A stretch of DNA of 51,653 bases from JBKEDF01 sp047975325 (lineage in GTDB: Bacteria > Pseudomonadota > Alphaproteobacteria > Rhodobacterales > Rhodobacteraceae), in contig JBKEDF010000054.1 of assembly GCA_047975325.1 (NCBI GenBank), forward strand, positions 1 through 51,653. The letters are read 5' to 3'. This document shows positions 7,523 to 15,905 of the stretch, piece by piece. The position numbers and the translations under genes were made by a program. The notes below the pieces were generated by a model that searched no databases, was not told where the DNA came from, and saw nothing but the letters and a program-made list of their open reading frames with translations. Within the stretch, counting starts at the first letter, position 1, and each line of letters opens with the position of its first letter.

Positions 7523-9121
7523 TCAGCCGATGGCAGCCGCTTTCACATCGGCATCGATATAGGGCACATATTGGCCAAAGTTATTGGCGAACATCTTTAC
7601 CAGCTTGGCGGCCTGCCCGTCATAGGCGGTCTGATCGGCCCATGTTGAACGAGGGTCGAGAAGCCCCGTATCCACCCCCGGAACGGATACCGGCACGTCA
7701 AAGCCGAAATTTGCATCCTTGCGGAATTCCACTTCCGAAAGGCTGCCATCCAGTGCCGCCGTCAGAAGTGCCCGGGTGGCCTTGATCGGCATCCGTTTGC
7801 CGGTGCCATAGGCGCCGCCCGTCCAGCCGGTATTGACCAGCCAGCAGGCTGCCCCGTGACGCGCGATCTTTTCCTGCAGCAGTTTGCCATAGACTTCGGG
7901 CCTGCGCGGCATGAAGGGCGCGCCGAAACAGGTTGAAAAGGTTGGTTGTGGTTCGGTCACGCCACGTTCCGTGCCTGCCACCTTGGAGGTGAAACCCGAC
8001 AGGAAATGATACATCGCCTGGGCGGGGGTAAGACGCGCGATGGGCGGCAGCACGCCAAAGGCATCACAGGTCAGCATGATCACGTTCTTCGGATGTCCGC
8101 CCAACCCGGTGGACGAAGCGTTTGAAATCGCATCAAGCGGATAGGCGCAACGGGTATTTGCCGTCAGGCTGTCATCATCGAAATCCAGGGCCAGGGTCGC
8201 CGGGTCATAGACCATATTTTCGATAACGGTGCCGAAACGGTGGGTCGTGGCATAGATTTCCGGTTCCGCCTCGGGATTAAGGTTGATGGTCTTGGCATAG
8301 CATCCGCCTTCGAAATTGAAGCTGCCCTTGTCGGACCAGCCATGTTCATCATCGCCGATCAGGATGCGGGCGGGATCGGCCGAAAGCGTGGTCTTGCCCG
8401 TGCCGGACAGCCCAAAGAAAACGGCCGTTTCTTCTGGCTTGCCAACGGCGTGATTGGCCGAACAATGCATTGCCATCACGCCTTTTTCCGGCAGCAGGTA
8501 GTTCAGCAGCGTAAAGACCGATTTCTTGTTTTCCCCGGCATAGGCGGTATTGGCGATCAGGATTTCCCTGCTGTCGAAATTCATCGCAATCACCGTATCC
8601 GTGCGGCATCCGTGCCTGGCGGGATCGGCCTTGAAGGAAGGACAGTTAATGATTGTCCAGTCGGGGGTGAATTCTGCCAGTTCTTTGGCGACCGGGCGGC
8701 GCAGCAGATGCCGGATGAACAGCCCGTGCCAGGCCAGTTCCGTCACGACCCGTACGTCAAGGCGATGTTCGGGATCGGCGCCCGCATACAGATCCTGCAC
8801 GAAATAGTCGCGTCCCGCCATATGCGCCAGCATGTCTTCGCGCAGCGCGGCAAATCCCTCGGGCGGGAGGGGTGCGTTATTTTCCCACCAGATCTTGTCT
8901 TCTACCGAAGGTGAACGGACGACGAATTTGTCTTTCGGCGAACGTCCCGTGAACTGACCCGTCGCGACAAGAAAGGCGCCACCCAGCCCGATCCGGCCTT
9001 CCCCCCGTGCCACGGCTGCTTCGATCAGCGCGGGTTCGAGAAGGTTGTAATAGACCTGCCCCAGATTCCGGAAACCCTGATGTTCCAGTGTCTGGTTTGG
9101 ATTGACGCGTCCATTGCTCAT
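7523..9121 (-). CDS. pckA: Phosphoenolpyruvate carboxykinase (ATP)
   Basis: The 532-residue protein has the full length and motifs of ATP-type PEP carboxykinase, which converts oxaloacetate and ATP to PEP in gluconeogenesis. Visible are TGQFTGRSPKDKF near residue 53, the kinase-1a P-loop GLSGTGKTT, the metal-binding IGDDEHGW, NFEGGCYAK, and the C-terminal NTGWTGGAYGTGKR. A GGGAG lies about 11 bases before the ATG. The gene is divergent from chvI, an arrangement usual in alphaproteobacteria. The intergenic region has a tandem TTAGCGCAA repeat that may bind a carbon-metabolism regulator. Confidence 0.97.
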   Translation of the reverse strand: MSNGRVNPNQTLEHQGFRNLGQVYYNLLEPALIEAAVARGEGRIGLGGAFLVATGQFTGRSPKDKFVVRSPSVEDKIWWENNAPLPPEGFAALREDMLAHMAGRDYFVQDLYAGADPEHRLDVRVVTELAWHGLFIRHLLRRPVAKELAEFTPDWTIINCPSFKADPARHGCRTDTVIAMNFDSREILIANTAYAGENKKSVFTLLNYLLPEKGVMAMHCSANHAVGKPEETAVFFGLSGTGKTTLSADPARILIGDDEHGWSDKGSFNFEGGCYAKTINLNPEAEPEIYATTHRFGTVIENMVYDPATLALDFDDDSLTANTRCAYPLDAISNASSTGLGGHPKNVIMLTCDAFGVLPPIARLTPAQAMYHFLSGFTSKVAGTERGVTEPQPTFSTCFGAPFMPRRPEVYGKLLQEKIARHGAACWLVNTGWTGGAYGTGKRMPIKATRALLTAALDGSLSEVEFRKDANFGFDVPVSVPGVDTGLLDPRSTWADQTAYDGQAAKLVKMFANNFGQYVPYIDADVKAAAIG

Positions 9122-9427
9122 CTGTCGTTAGCTCCCGATGCCAGTAGCGGCTGCTTGGGTGTGAATTCGGCCGCCCCCCACAGGTGCCACCGGCCGCCCC
9201 CGGAGCCGGGGCCGACGTTCGCCCTATACCATGGCATTTCTAAACAGGAACAGAATGTGATGCCGCAGTTAGCGCAACCAAGGCGACGTTAGCGCAATCA
9301 ATTGCCCGAAGAACGGCATTAGGGTTTTATTTGGTCTTTTTGCAGCAGGCTGAAGTGGTGAACCTGAGTGATTCGAAAGCAGTGGCCGATTCCTTCCGGG
9401 GGGGCCGAGAATATCGGTGAGAGAAAC
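9122..9427. promoter_or_regulatory. pckA-chvI divergent promoter region
   Basis: This 306-base region has no gene. Its left part is GC-rich and its right part is more AT-rich. It must hold the divergent promoters of pckA and chvI. The only clear structure is the pair of TTAGCGCAA direct repeats annotated separately. Confidence 0.6.
9268..9301. promoter_or_regulatory. Tandem GTTAGCGCAAYCAA direct repeats, possible PckR/CceR-type site
   Basis: Two 14-base copies, GTTAGCGCAACCAA at 9268-9281 and GTTAGCGCAATCAA at 9288-9301, are spaced 20 bases start to start, close to two helical turns. Each resembles TTAGCGCTAA-like sites ascribed to the LacI-family regulators PckR/CceR of alphaproteobacterial central carbon metabolism, and they stand upstream of pckA. 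The regulator identity is inference from memory of that motif. Confidence 0.5.
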
Positions 9428-10153
9428 ATGAGCAGCATTGGAAAGCCATCCATTTCGCGGATTGCCCTGGTGGATGATGACAGGAATATCCTGACCTCGG
9501 TCTCCATGACACTGGAGGCGGAAGGTTTTGAGGTGGAGATCTACAATGACGGGCAGTCCGCCCTTGATGCCTTCAATCGTCGCCTGCCCGATATGGCGGT
9601 ACTCGACATCAAGATGCCCCGGATGGATGGGATGGACCTGTTGCAGCGCCTGCGGCAGAAAACGACCATGCCGGTTATCTTCCTGACATCGAAGGATGAT
9701 GAAATCGATGAGGTCCTGGGGCTGCGGATGGGGGCTGATGACTATGTCAAGAAACCCTTTTCACAGCGACTTCTGGTCGAACGGATCAGATCGCTCCTGC
9801 GCCGCCAGCAGGCGATTTCCGGTGATGAAATGGCGTTGACGGAAGAAGCCAAGGTGATTGAGCGAGGATATCTGCGGATGGATCCGTTGCGCCATGCCGT
9901 CAGTTGGAAAGGTGCGGATGTTTCGCTGACGGTGACGGAATTTCTCTTGTTGCAGGCGCTTGCCCAGCGTCCCGGTTTCGTGAAAAGCCGTGATCAGCTT
10001 ATGGATGTGGCCTATGATGATCAGGTCTATGTCGATGACCGGACGATTGACAGTCATATCAAACGGCTTCGCAAGAAAATGCGGATGGCGGATCCCGATT
10101 TTTCGGCGATCGAGACATTATACGGGATTGGCTACCGCTATAATGAGGAGTAA
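9428..10153 (+). CDS. chvI: Two-component response regulator ChvI
   Basis: The 241-residue protein is an OmpR-type response regulator. The receiver domain has the acidic pocket ALVDDD (residues 13-18), phospho-acceptor Asp60 in AVLDIKMPRMDG, and the conserved threonine and lysine in FLTSKDDE and DDYVKKPF. The C-terminal winged helix includes LTVTEFLLLQALA and VDDRTIDSHIKRLRKKM. ChvI controls envelope, acid-stress and host- or surface-associated functions in alphaproteobacteria. The start at MSSIGK follows a GGTGAG site and gives normal family length. It is followed 8 bases later by chvG. Confidence 0.96.
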   Translation: MSSIGKPSISRIALVDDDRNILTSVSMTLEAEGFEVEIYNDGQSALDAFNRRLPDMAVLDIKMPRMDGMDLLQRLRQKTTMPVIFLTSKDDEIDEVLGLRMGADDYVKKPFSQRLLVERIRSLLRRQQAISGDEMALTEEAKVIERGYLRMDPLRHAVSWKGADVSLTVTEFLLLQALAQRPGFVKSRDQLMDVAYDDQVYVDDRTIDSHIKRLRKKMRMADPDFSAIETLYGIGYRYNEE

Positions 10154-10161
10154 CGGTCGCA

Positions 10162-11835
10162 ATGACCGCATTACTGCGCCTCAGGGATGCAATCCCGTCG
10201 TCCGGGCCCGCGCCTACAGGGCTTTCCGGCCAGAAAAACGGTGCCCAGGAAGAACAGACAATCCCGCGTTCGTCATGGAAACAGCGTGGTTTTGTTGCGC
10301 TCAAACCCTCACCATTGGCGCGAAAGATTATCGTCTTCAATCTCATTGCATTGGTTATCCTGATGGCGGGAGTGTTGTTTCTGAACCCTTTTCAGGACAG
10401 TCTCGTGCTTCAGCGGGAACAGGGGTTGGTCAATGAGGTGCGTCTGGTGGCCCGGGTAATCGAAGCCGCAAACGGGCAGGAGATTTCCGAAACCCTGTTG
10501 GATGGCGCAACAATTGGCCCAGGGGTAAAGGCTTACCTTTTTGATATTGAAGGAAATATTATTGCGACAGGTGCGGGGCCGATCGAATTGGCAGCGGAAG
10601 ACCAAATTCAATCCACCCTGATCACCGGTTTTTTGAATGGTGTCTGGGAACATGTTTCCAATATGGTTGTGCCGCACAGGGAAACCCTGCTTTCGATAGA
10701 TGCCGAAGGGTTGGCCCGCAATCTTGTCGGGGCCGCCCTGCAGCAGGGAACGGCTTCGAATACCGCGCTCGACCCCGCCGGAAACATGCTGTTTTCGGTG
10801 GCAACGCCGGTCTATTCAAAGGGTAAAACGACTAGTGTCATTGCGCTGACCTCTGCTGCGGGGGAAATCGACCGGCTGGTGCGGAATGAACGTGAACAGA
10901 TTTTGCAGATGTTCGTGATCGCGATCATGGTTTCAATCGGTTTGAGCCTGGTTTTGGCCTCGACCATTGCCAACCCTCTTTCCGACCTGGCCGCGGCGGC
11001 GGAACTGGGCCGTGATCGTGACAGAAGCCAGGTTGCCCCCGGCCGGGTGCGGATCCCTGATCTGACTGAACGCCCCGATGAAATCGGTCGGTTGTCCATT
11101 GCCATGCGGGGTATGGTTGCCGCCCTTTATGACCGGATCGATGCAAACGAACAATTCGCGGCGGATGTCGCACATGAAATCAAGAATCCGCTTGCAAGCC
11201 TGCGTTCGGCGGTGGCTTCGCTGGGCTTGGCCAGGCGTAACGATCAGCGCCAGAAACTGTTGGAAGTAATCGATCACGATGTTCGCCGGCTTGATCGGCT
11301 GGTCAGCGATATTTCCAATGCATCGCGCCTTGACAGCGAATTGGTGAAGGAAGAGGAGGAGGAGTTTGACCTGCTGCGGACATTGGACAATCTGACGCAG
11401 CATCTTGGTGAAGAGGCTGAGGGCAGGGGCGTGGAGTTCATTACCGACATGCCTGCCAATCCCGTTGTAATCAGCGGGCTTGAAGGACGTCTGGCGCAGG
11501 TATTCGTCAACCTGATCTGCAATGCTGTTTCCTTTTGCGATGAAGGCGATGCTGTTCGTATCTGGGCCCGCAAACGTGAAAACCGCGTGCTGGTCGTGGT
11601 TGAAGATACCGGCCCCGGCATCCCGGAACAGGCATTGGCAAAGATTTTCAAGCGGTTCTATTCTGAACGTCCGCAGGCTGATTTTGGCAACCATTCCGGC
11701 CTTGGGCTCGCGATTTCCAAACAGATCGTGGAAGCGCATGGTGGCGTGATCTGGGCTGAAAATATTCGTCCGACACATGCCGATATCACCTCCGAACCAC
11801 TGGGCGCGCGGTTCGTTGTCGGTTTACCACTATGA
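10162..11835 (+). CDS. chvG: Sensor histidine kinase ChvG
   Basis: The 557-residue membrane kinase is the partner of ChvI. A first membrane segment (IVFNLIALVILMAGVLFL, about residues 54-72) and a second (MFVIAIMVSIGLSLVLAS, about 250-270) bracket a periplasmic sensor domain. A HAMP linker follows. The phospho-acceptor is His338 in DVAHEIKNPLASL. The ATPase domain has the N-box VNLICNAVSFCDEGD, the G1 box EDTGPGIP, FKRFYSERP and HSGLGLAISKQIVEAHGG. The first 50 residues are cytoplasmic and poorly conserved. Its TGA overlaps the hprK ATG (ATGA), so the sensor and the PTS genes are translationally coupled. Confidence 0.96.
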   Translation: MTALLRLRDAIPSSGPAPTGLSGQKNGAQEEQTIPRSSWKQRGFVALKPSPLARKIIVFNLIALVILMAGVLFLNPFQDSLVLQREQGLVNEVRLVARVIEAANGQEISETLLDGATIGPGVKAYLFDIEGNIIATGAGPIELAAEDQIQSTLITGFLNGVWEHVSNMVVPHRETLLSIDAEGLARNLVGAALQQGTASNTALDPAGNMLFSVATPVYSKGKTTSVIALTSAAGEIDRLVRNEREQILQMFVIAIMVSIGLSLVLASTIANPLSDLAAAAELGRDRDRSQVAPGRVRIPDLTERPDEIGRLSIAMRGMVAALYDRIDANEQFAADVAHEIKNPLASLRSAVASLGLARRNDQRQKLLEVIDHDVRRLDRLVSDISNASRLDSELVKEEEEEFDLLRTLDNLTQHLGEEAEGRGVEFITDMPANPVVISGLEGRLAQVFVNLICNAVSFCDEGDAVRIWARKRENRVLVVVEDTGPGIPEQALAKIFKRFYSERPQADFGNHSGLGLAISKQIVEAHGGVIWAENIRPTHADITSEPLGARFVVGLPL

Positions 11836-12269
11836 AGGGCGCGCCGGGGTCCACCTCGGATATACTGCATGCCAGTTGTGTGGCTGTTGCCGGACGGGGG
11901 GCGTTGATCCTGGGGCCTTCGGGCTCCGGAAAATCTTCGCTCGCCCTTGAAATGATGGCGCATGGGGCGGCTCTGGTGGCAGATGACAGGGTCATGATAA
12001 CGCGCGAAGCCGGGAGGCTGATTGCCAGCTGTCCCCCCGCGATTTCAGGCCTGATCGAAGCTCGCGGTGTCGGGCTTTTACATGCCGATCCCGCACCACC
12101 GGTTGAACTTGTCCTGGCGGTCGACCTGGCACAGCAGGAAACGCAGCGCCTGCCCATGGCGCGCGGACGTGACTTTATGGGGATTGAACTCGATCTTGTC
12201 TTTTCCGTGCCGGGGGGCCATCTTGCAGTTGCACTTTTGCAATATCTTGCACATGGGCGTGCCAAGTGA
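11832..12269 (+). CDS. hprK: HPr kinase/phosphorylase, short alphaproteobacterial form
   Basis: The 145-residue protein is the short HprK typical of alphaproteobacteria, lacking the N-terminal domain of the Firmicutes enzyme. It has a P-loop GPSGSGKSS at residues 28-36, LVADDRV near 50-56, and the family block SGLIEARGVGLL. It phosphorylates HPr on serine 46 and reverses this. It overlaps chvG by 4 bases and rapZ by 4 bases, inside one operon with HPr and EIIA. This version probably links PTS phosphorylation to regulation, because no sugar permease is nearby. Confidence 0.95.
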   Translation: MKGAPGSTSDILHASCVAVAGRGALILGPSGSGKSSLALEMMAHGAALVADDRVMITREAGRLIASCPPAISGLIEARGVGLLHADPAPPVELVLAVDLAQQETQRLPMARGRDFMGIELDLVFSVPGGHLAVALLQYLAHGRAK

Positions 12270-13183
12270 CGGAATTGATGAACAGTTCTTCCCAGGTTGC
12301 GGAAACCAGGATCGTTCTGGTGACTGGGCCTTCAGGTGCAGGTCGGTCTACCGCGATCCATGCACTTGAAGATTTCGGTTATGAGGTGATTGAGAACATT
12401 CCATTGAGCCTGGTGCCGCGTCTGATTGTCGGGGGGACTGCTGCGCGGCCCATTGCACTTGGTCTTGATGTTCGCAATCGGGAATTCAACGCCACCGCCC
12501 TGATTGAGTTGATTGACCAGTTGACCCGCGACCCTCGCGTGATGCTGGAAGTGATCTATCTTGATTGTTCGGTGGATGAACTGATCCGCCGTTATTCGCA
12601 AACCCGCCGCCGCCATCCCATGGCACCGGAGGATACGCCGCTGGCCGGTATTGCGCTGGAACGGGATCTGTTGGCCCCGGTCCGGGTGCGAGCCAACCAT
12701 CTGGTGGATACGACCGAAATGTCGCCGCATGACCTGAAGGCGGAAATCGGGCGCTGGTTCGATATATCTTCGGCCACGCGATTGGCGGTTTCGGTGCAGT
12801 CCTTCAGTTACAAGCGGGGGCTGCCGCGAGGGGTGGATATGGTGTTTGACTGCCGTTTCCTGCGCAATCCCTATTGGGAACCGGACCTGCGCGGAAAAGA
12901 TGGACGTCATCGGGCTGTTGCCGCCTATGTTGCCGAAGATCCGCGATTCGCCGAATTCATGGACAGGGTCACGGAAATGGCGCTTTTCCTGCTTCCGGCC
13001 CAGGCGGAGGAAGGCAAAGCGCATCTGGCAATTGGTTTTGGTTGCACAGGTGGGCAACATCGTTCGGTTTCCGTTGCGGAAAATCTGGGAAAGCGCCTTG
13101 CGGAGGCGGGCTGGACGGTGGCAAAACGGCATAGGGAGCTGGAACGGGGCGCTGAGGGGGGCGCCACCATGGGGAACGGGTGA
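12266..13183 (+). CDS. rapZ: RNase adapter / nucleotide-binding protein RapZ
   Basis: The 305-residue protein belongs to the RapZ/YvcJ P-loop family. It has the Walker A motif GPSGAGRST (residues 21-29, arginine in place of the common lysine), EVIENIPLSLVP, LDCSVDELIRRYSQTRRRHP, the SFSYKRGLPRGVDMVFDCRFL block, and the C-terminal GCTGGQHRSV motif. In enterobacteria RapZ controls GlmS levels through small RNA decay; the alphaproteobacterial role is less clear. The GTG at 12266 overlaps the hprK stop as GTGA; an ATG at 12278 is an alternative start. Confidence 0.94.
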   Translation: MTELMNSSSQVAETRIVLVTGPSGAGRSTAIHALEDFGYEVIENIPLSLVPRLIVGGTAARPIALGLDVRNREFNATALIELIDQLTRDPRVMLEVIYLDCSVDELIRRYSQTRRRHPMAPEDTPLAGIALERDLLAPVRVRANHLVDTTEMSPHDLKAEIGRWFDISSATRLAVSVQSFSYKRGLPRGVDMVFDCRFLRNPYWEPDLRGKDGRHRAVAAYVAEDPRFAEFMDRVTEMALFLLPAQAEEGKAHLAIGFGCTGGQHRSVSVAENLGKRLAEAGWTVAKRHRELERGAEGGATMGNG

Positions 13184-13189
13184 TCGCGG

Positions 13190-13594
13190 GTGATCGGCAT
13201 CGTCATTGTCGCACATGGCGGGCTGGCGCGGGAATATCTTTCCGCGGTGGAACATGTCATGGGCAAACAGGAAAACGTGATCGCGATCGCGATTGAGGAT
13301 GATCACGATCGTACGGATAAACAGGCGGAGATCTGCGCCGCCGCCGAGCGCGTGGATCGTGGCGATGGGGTGGTTGTGGTCACCGACATGTTCGGGGGGT
13401 CACCGTCCAACCTTTCCCTGCCGGCCTGTATGGGCCCTGATCGGCGCATCATCTATGGGGCCAATCTGCCAATGCTCATCAAGCTTGCGAAATCGAGGGA
13501 TCTGGTCCTGGCCGATGCCGTATCCCTCGCGCTTGACGCCGGGCGTAAATACATTAACAGCCTTGACCTGGGAGGAGAGAAAGGGCGCCCGTGA
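13190..13594 (+). CDS. PTS EIIA component, mannose family
   Basis: The 134-residue protein has the EIIA(Man) fold pattern. The phosphorylatable His9 lies in IVIVAHGGLA, and the VVVVTDMFGGSPSN loop is near residues 62-75. It receives phosphate from HPr. No EIIB, EIIC or EIID genes are present here, so it is likely a regulatory branch rather than part of a sugar transporter, as in other alphaproteobacteria. The GTG start is 6 bases after the rapZ stop. Its end overlaps the HPr start by 4 bases. Confidence 0.93.
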   Translation: MIGIVIVAHGGLAREYLSAVEHVMGKQENVIAIAIEDDHDRTDKQAEICAAAERVDRGDGVVVVTDMFGGSPSNLSLPACMGPDRRIIYGANLPMLIKLAKSRDLVLADAVSLALDAGRKYINSLDLGGEKGRP

Positions 13595-13860
13595 TCGAAC
13601 GTGAGTTGAATATCATCAACGAAAAGGGACTTCATGCACGCGCCTCGGCAAAATTTGTCGAGGTGGTTGAAGCGCATGATGCCATGGCGGAAGTGGAAAA
13701 GGACGGTATGTCGGTTTCCGGCGATTCGATCATGGGGCTACTGATGCTCGCGGCGTCTCGTGGCACATCGATCCATGTCCGTACCAGCGGGGGCGCTGCC
13801 GAGGCCCTGATGGATGCGCTGACAGATCTGGTTGCGGACCGTTTCGGCGAGGATTTTTGA
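13591..13860 (+). CDS. Phosphocarrier protein HPr
   Basis: The 89-residue protein is HPr. His15 in KGLHARASAKF is the phosphate carrier from enzyme I, and Ser46 in SGDSIMGLLML is the HprK target at its exact canonical number. The GTG start overlaps the EIIA stop as GTGA, so all genes from chvG through HPr except EIIA, which starts 6 bases after rapZ, are joined by overlapping stops and starts. Enzyme I (ptsP) is not in the window. The product links phosphorylation state to the regulatory proteins of the operon. Confidence 0.95.
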   Translation: MIERELNIINEKGLHARASAKFVEVVEAHDAMAEVEKDGMSVSGDSIMGLLMLAASRGTSIHVRTSGGAAEALMDALTDLVADRFGEDF

Positions 13861-13863
13861 CCG

Positions 13864-13895
13864 GTACATGAAAATGTACAGCGCCAGAAGGGCGC
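13864..13895. terminator. Two tandem short hairpins after the HPr gene
   Basis: A perfect 6-bp hairpin (GTACAT, loop GAAA, ATGTAC; 13864-13879) is followed one base later by a 5-bp GC hairpin (GCGCC / GGCGC; 13881-13895). They lie in the convergent gap with the 3-hydroxybutyryl-CoA dehydrogenase gene. There is no T-run, so they may act as a weak terminator or RNA-stabilising element. Confidence 0.4.
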
Positions 13896-13932
13896 GAATA
13901 TTACGGTCTGCCAGAACGAGGCACAGGCCGGA

Positions 13933-14808
13933 TCAGCGCGTCGGTACCGGTTCTTCGCCGCGATAATCGTAAAAACCCCGTTGGCTTTTGCGACCCAGCC
14001 AGCCCGCCTCGACATATTTCGTCAGCAGGGGGCAGGGGCGGTATTTGGTGTCGGCCAGCCCGTCATGCAGCACATTCATGATCGCAAGACAGGTATCGAG
14101 CCCGATGAAATCCGCAAGCTCCAGTGGACCCATTGGATGATTTGCCCCCAGTTTCAATGATTCGTCGATGGATTTTACCGAACCCACCCCCTCATAGAGC
14201 GTATAGACGGCTTCATTGATCATTGGCATGAGGATCCGATTCACGATGAAGGCCGGAAAATCCTCGGCACTTGCGGCTGTCTTGCCCAGTTTCTGGACTA
14301 CGGCCAGAAGCGTGTCATAGGTTTGCGTATCGGTTGCAATACCCCGGATCAGTTCGACCAGTTGCATCACCGGAACCGGGTTCATGAAGTGGAATCCCAT
14401 GAATTTTTCCGGTCGATCGGTGCGCGAAGCCAGGCGGGTGATTGAAATCGATGACGTATTCGAGGTCAGGATCGTTTCGGGACGAAGATGTGGCAGAAGA
14501 TCGGCAAAGATCTTGTGCTTGATCGACTCGTTCTCCGTTGCCGCCTCGATAATCAGATCGGCATGGCCAAGTTCCTCCGCCGCCATGGTCGAACGGATGC
14601 GCGTCATTGCCGCAGCCTTGGTATCGGCTTCGATCTTTCCGCGGGAAACCTGGCGTTCCATGTTCCGGTCGATCAGGGCAATGGCCTGTTCGAGGCTTTC
14701 CTGGCTGATATCATTGAGCAGGACATCATAGCCCGCCTGCGCAAAGACATGGGCAATTCCGTTGCCCATCTGGCCCGCTCCGATTATGCCGACCGATTTA
14801 ATCTCCAT
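13933..14808 (-). CDS. 3-hydroxybutyryl-CoA dehydrogenase
   Basis: The 291-residue protein is a 3-hydroxyacyl-CoA dehydrogenase of the butyryl type. It starts with the NAD-binding GIIGAGQMGNGIAHVFA, then SNTSSISITRLA near residues 117-128, the catalytic histidine region FMGFHFMNPVPVM, and the C-terminal NHPMGPLELADFIGLDT. It oxidises (S)-3-hydroxybutyryl-CoA to acetoacetyl-CoA with NAD. It stands alone on the minus strand, divergent from the DUF6473 gene. An AAGGCGG site lies just before the ATG. It may serve poly-hydroxybutyrate, butyrate or ethylmalonyl-CoA related metabolism. Confidence 0.94.
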   Translation of the reverse strand: MEIKSVGIIGAGQMGNGIAHVFAQAGYDVLLNDISQESLEQAIALIDRNMERQVSRGKIEADTKAAAMTRIRSTMAAEELGHADLIIEAATENESIKHKIFADLLPHLRPETILTSNTSSISITRLASRTDRPEKFMGFHFMNPVPVMQLVELIRGIATDTQTYDTLLAVVQKLGKTAASAEDFPAFIVNRILMPMINEAVYTLYEGVGSVKSIDESLKLGANHPMGPLELADFIGLDTCLAIMNVLHDGLADTKYRPCPLLTKYVEAGWLGRKSQRGFYDYRGEEPVPTR

Positions 14809-14880
14809 GATGCCGCCTTACCTGCAAAAATCCGTGTGGAACCATAGGCCCCGGGGCGGTCCGGGTGCAAGGCCGTAAGG

Positions 14881-14898
14881 CGGATTTCCGAAAATCCG
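14881..14898. promoter_or_regulatory. 18-bp inverted repeat between hbd-like gene and DUF6473 gene
   Basis: Perfect 7-bp arms CGGATTT and AAATCCG are separated by 4 bases. The repeat sits in a 178-base divergent intergenic region, 89 bases before the DUF6473 start. It could be an operator or a small hairpin; no regulator is assigned. Confidence 0.35.
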
Positions 14899-14986
14899 AT
14901 GCATTGGAATCAAATCCAGAATTTAGCGGTTTTGCAACGCCTGTGCCGCCATCATGCCCCCGGGTGTTTGGAAATCGGGTGGAAAA

Positions 14987-15814
14987 ATGGCCTTTGCTTG
15001 TGAGGGCGCGTTGGCGCTTGACTATTCCCCATGTCGTTATGGGGAATCACGATTGCTGTTTCGTGGTCCGAAAAGGGATCTGGAACAGCCTTTCGTCATG
15101 GTATTGGGAGGGACGGAAACCTATGGGAAATTTGTTCCGGATCCCTTTCCGGTTCTGGCGGAACGGAAATCCGGGCGGTGCTTTGTCAATATGGGCTGCA
15201 TGAATGCGGGGCCGGATGTGTTTCTCAAGGATCCGGAGGTGGCGGCGATTGCGGCGCAATCCGATCTTGCCGTGGTACAAATTCTGGGGGCAACCAATTT
15301 GTCCAACCGGTTTTATTCAGTGCATCCGCGCCGCAACGACCGTTTCCTGAATGCGTCGCCCTGGTTGAACATGGCCTATCGGGAGGTGGATTTCACCGAC
15401 TTCCATTTTACCCGCCATATGCTTGGTGCGCTGCAGGAGGTTTCACAGGAACGGTTTGAGGTGATAGCGGAGGAATTGCGCGCCACCTGGCTTTCGCGGA
15501 TGACGGATCTTCTGGCACAATTGCCGTGCAAGACGCTTTTGCTTTGGGCGGCTTCGCACCGGCCGGAGCCGCGCGCGCGTATGGCTGATCTTGGCCGCGA
15601 TCCACTCCTTGTCGATCTGGAAATGGTTGAGGCCCTGCGTCCCCGGGCAAATGCGTATCTTGAAGTCACTTATAGTGACCGGGCCAGGGCGGAAGGGGTT
15701 GAAAACCTTCATTTCATGACCCCGGAACGTCCTGCAGCCGAAGGTGTGCCCGGCACCCTTGCGCATCATGAACTTGCCGAAGCATTGGTGACGGCGGTAG
15801 ATCGTTTGCTATAA
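14987..15814 (+). CDS. DUF6473 family protein
   Basis: The 275-residue protein matches a conserved Rhodobacterales family (DUF6473). Recognisable segments are ALDYSPCRYG at the N-terminus, VLGGTETYGKFV near residue 42, NMGCMNAGPDVFL, and the ILGATNLSNRFYSVHPRRNDRFL block near 100-122. The early GGTET and the later RPEPRAR stretch suggest an SGNH-hydrolase-like or sugar-modifying fold, but this is only a guess. GGTGGA just upstream of the ATG supports the start. The gene is monocistronic between divergent and convergent neighbours. Confidence 0.75.
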   Translation: MAFACEGALALDYSPCRYGESRLLFRGPKRDLEQPFVMVLGGTETYGKFVPDPFPVLAERKSGRCFVNMGCMNAGPDVFLKDPEVAAIAAQSDLAVVQILGATNLSNRFYSVHPRRNDRFLNASPWLNMAYREVDFTDFHFTRHMLGALQEVSQERFEVIAEELRATWLSRMTDLLAQLPCKTLLLWAASHRPEPRARMADLGRDPLLVDLEMVEALRPRANAYLEVTYSDRARAEGVENLHFMTPERPAAEGVPGTLAHHELAEALVTAVDRLL

Positions 15815-15826
15815 CCTGACAACAGG

Positions 15827-15853
15827 AAAAAGGGCGCGGATGTTGTCGCGCCC
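15827..15853 (-). terminator. Intrinsic terminator of etfBA
   Basis: A perfect 7-bp GC stem (GGGCGCG / CGCGCCC, 15832-15838 and 15847-15853) with an 8-base loop is followed on the minus strand by TTTTT (15831-15827). It lies 52 bases past the etfA stop, in the convergent gap with the DUF6473 gene. Confidence 0.85.
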
Positions 15854-15905
15854 CTTCCTTTGGTCTGAAAAGGATGTCCCCGGGGGGTGACCCCCATGGG
15901 CCAGG

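Noticed and set aside
15876..15900. GC-rich inverted sequence (CCCCGGGG, GTGACCCCC) after etfA
   Set aside because: The arms are interrupted and it lies beyond the better hairpin with T-run, so it was not called as a terminator.
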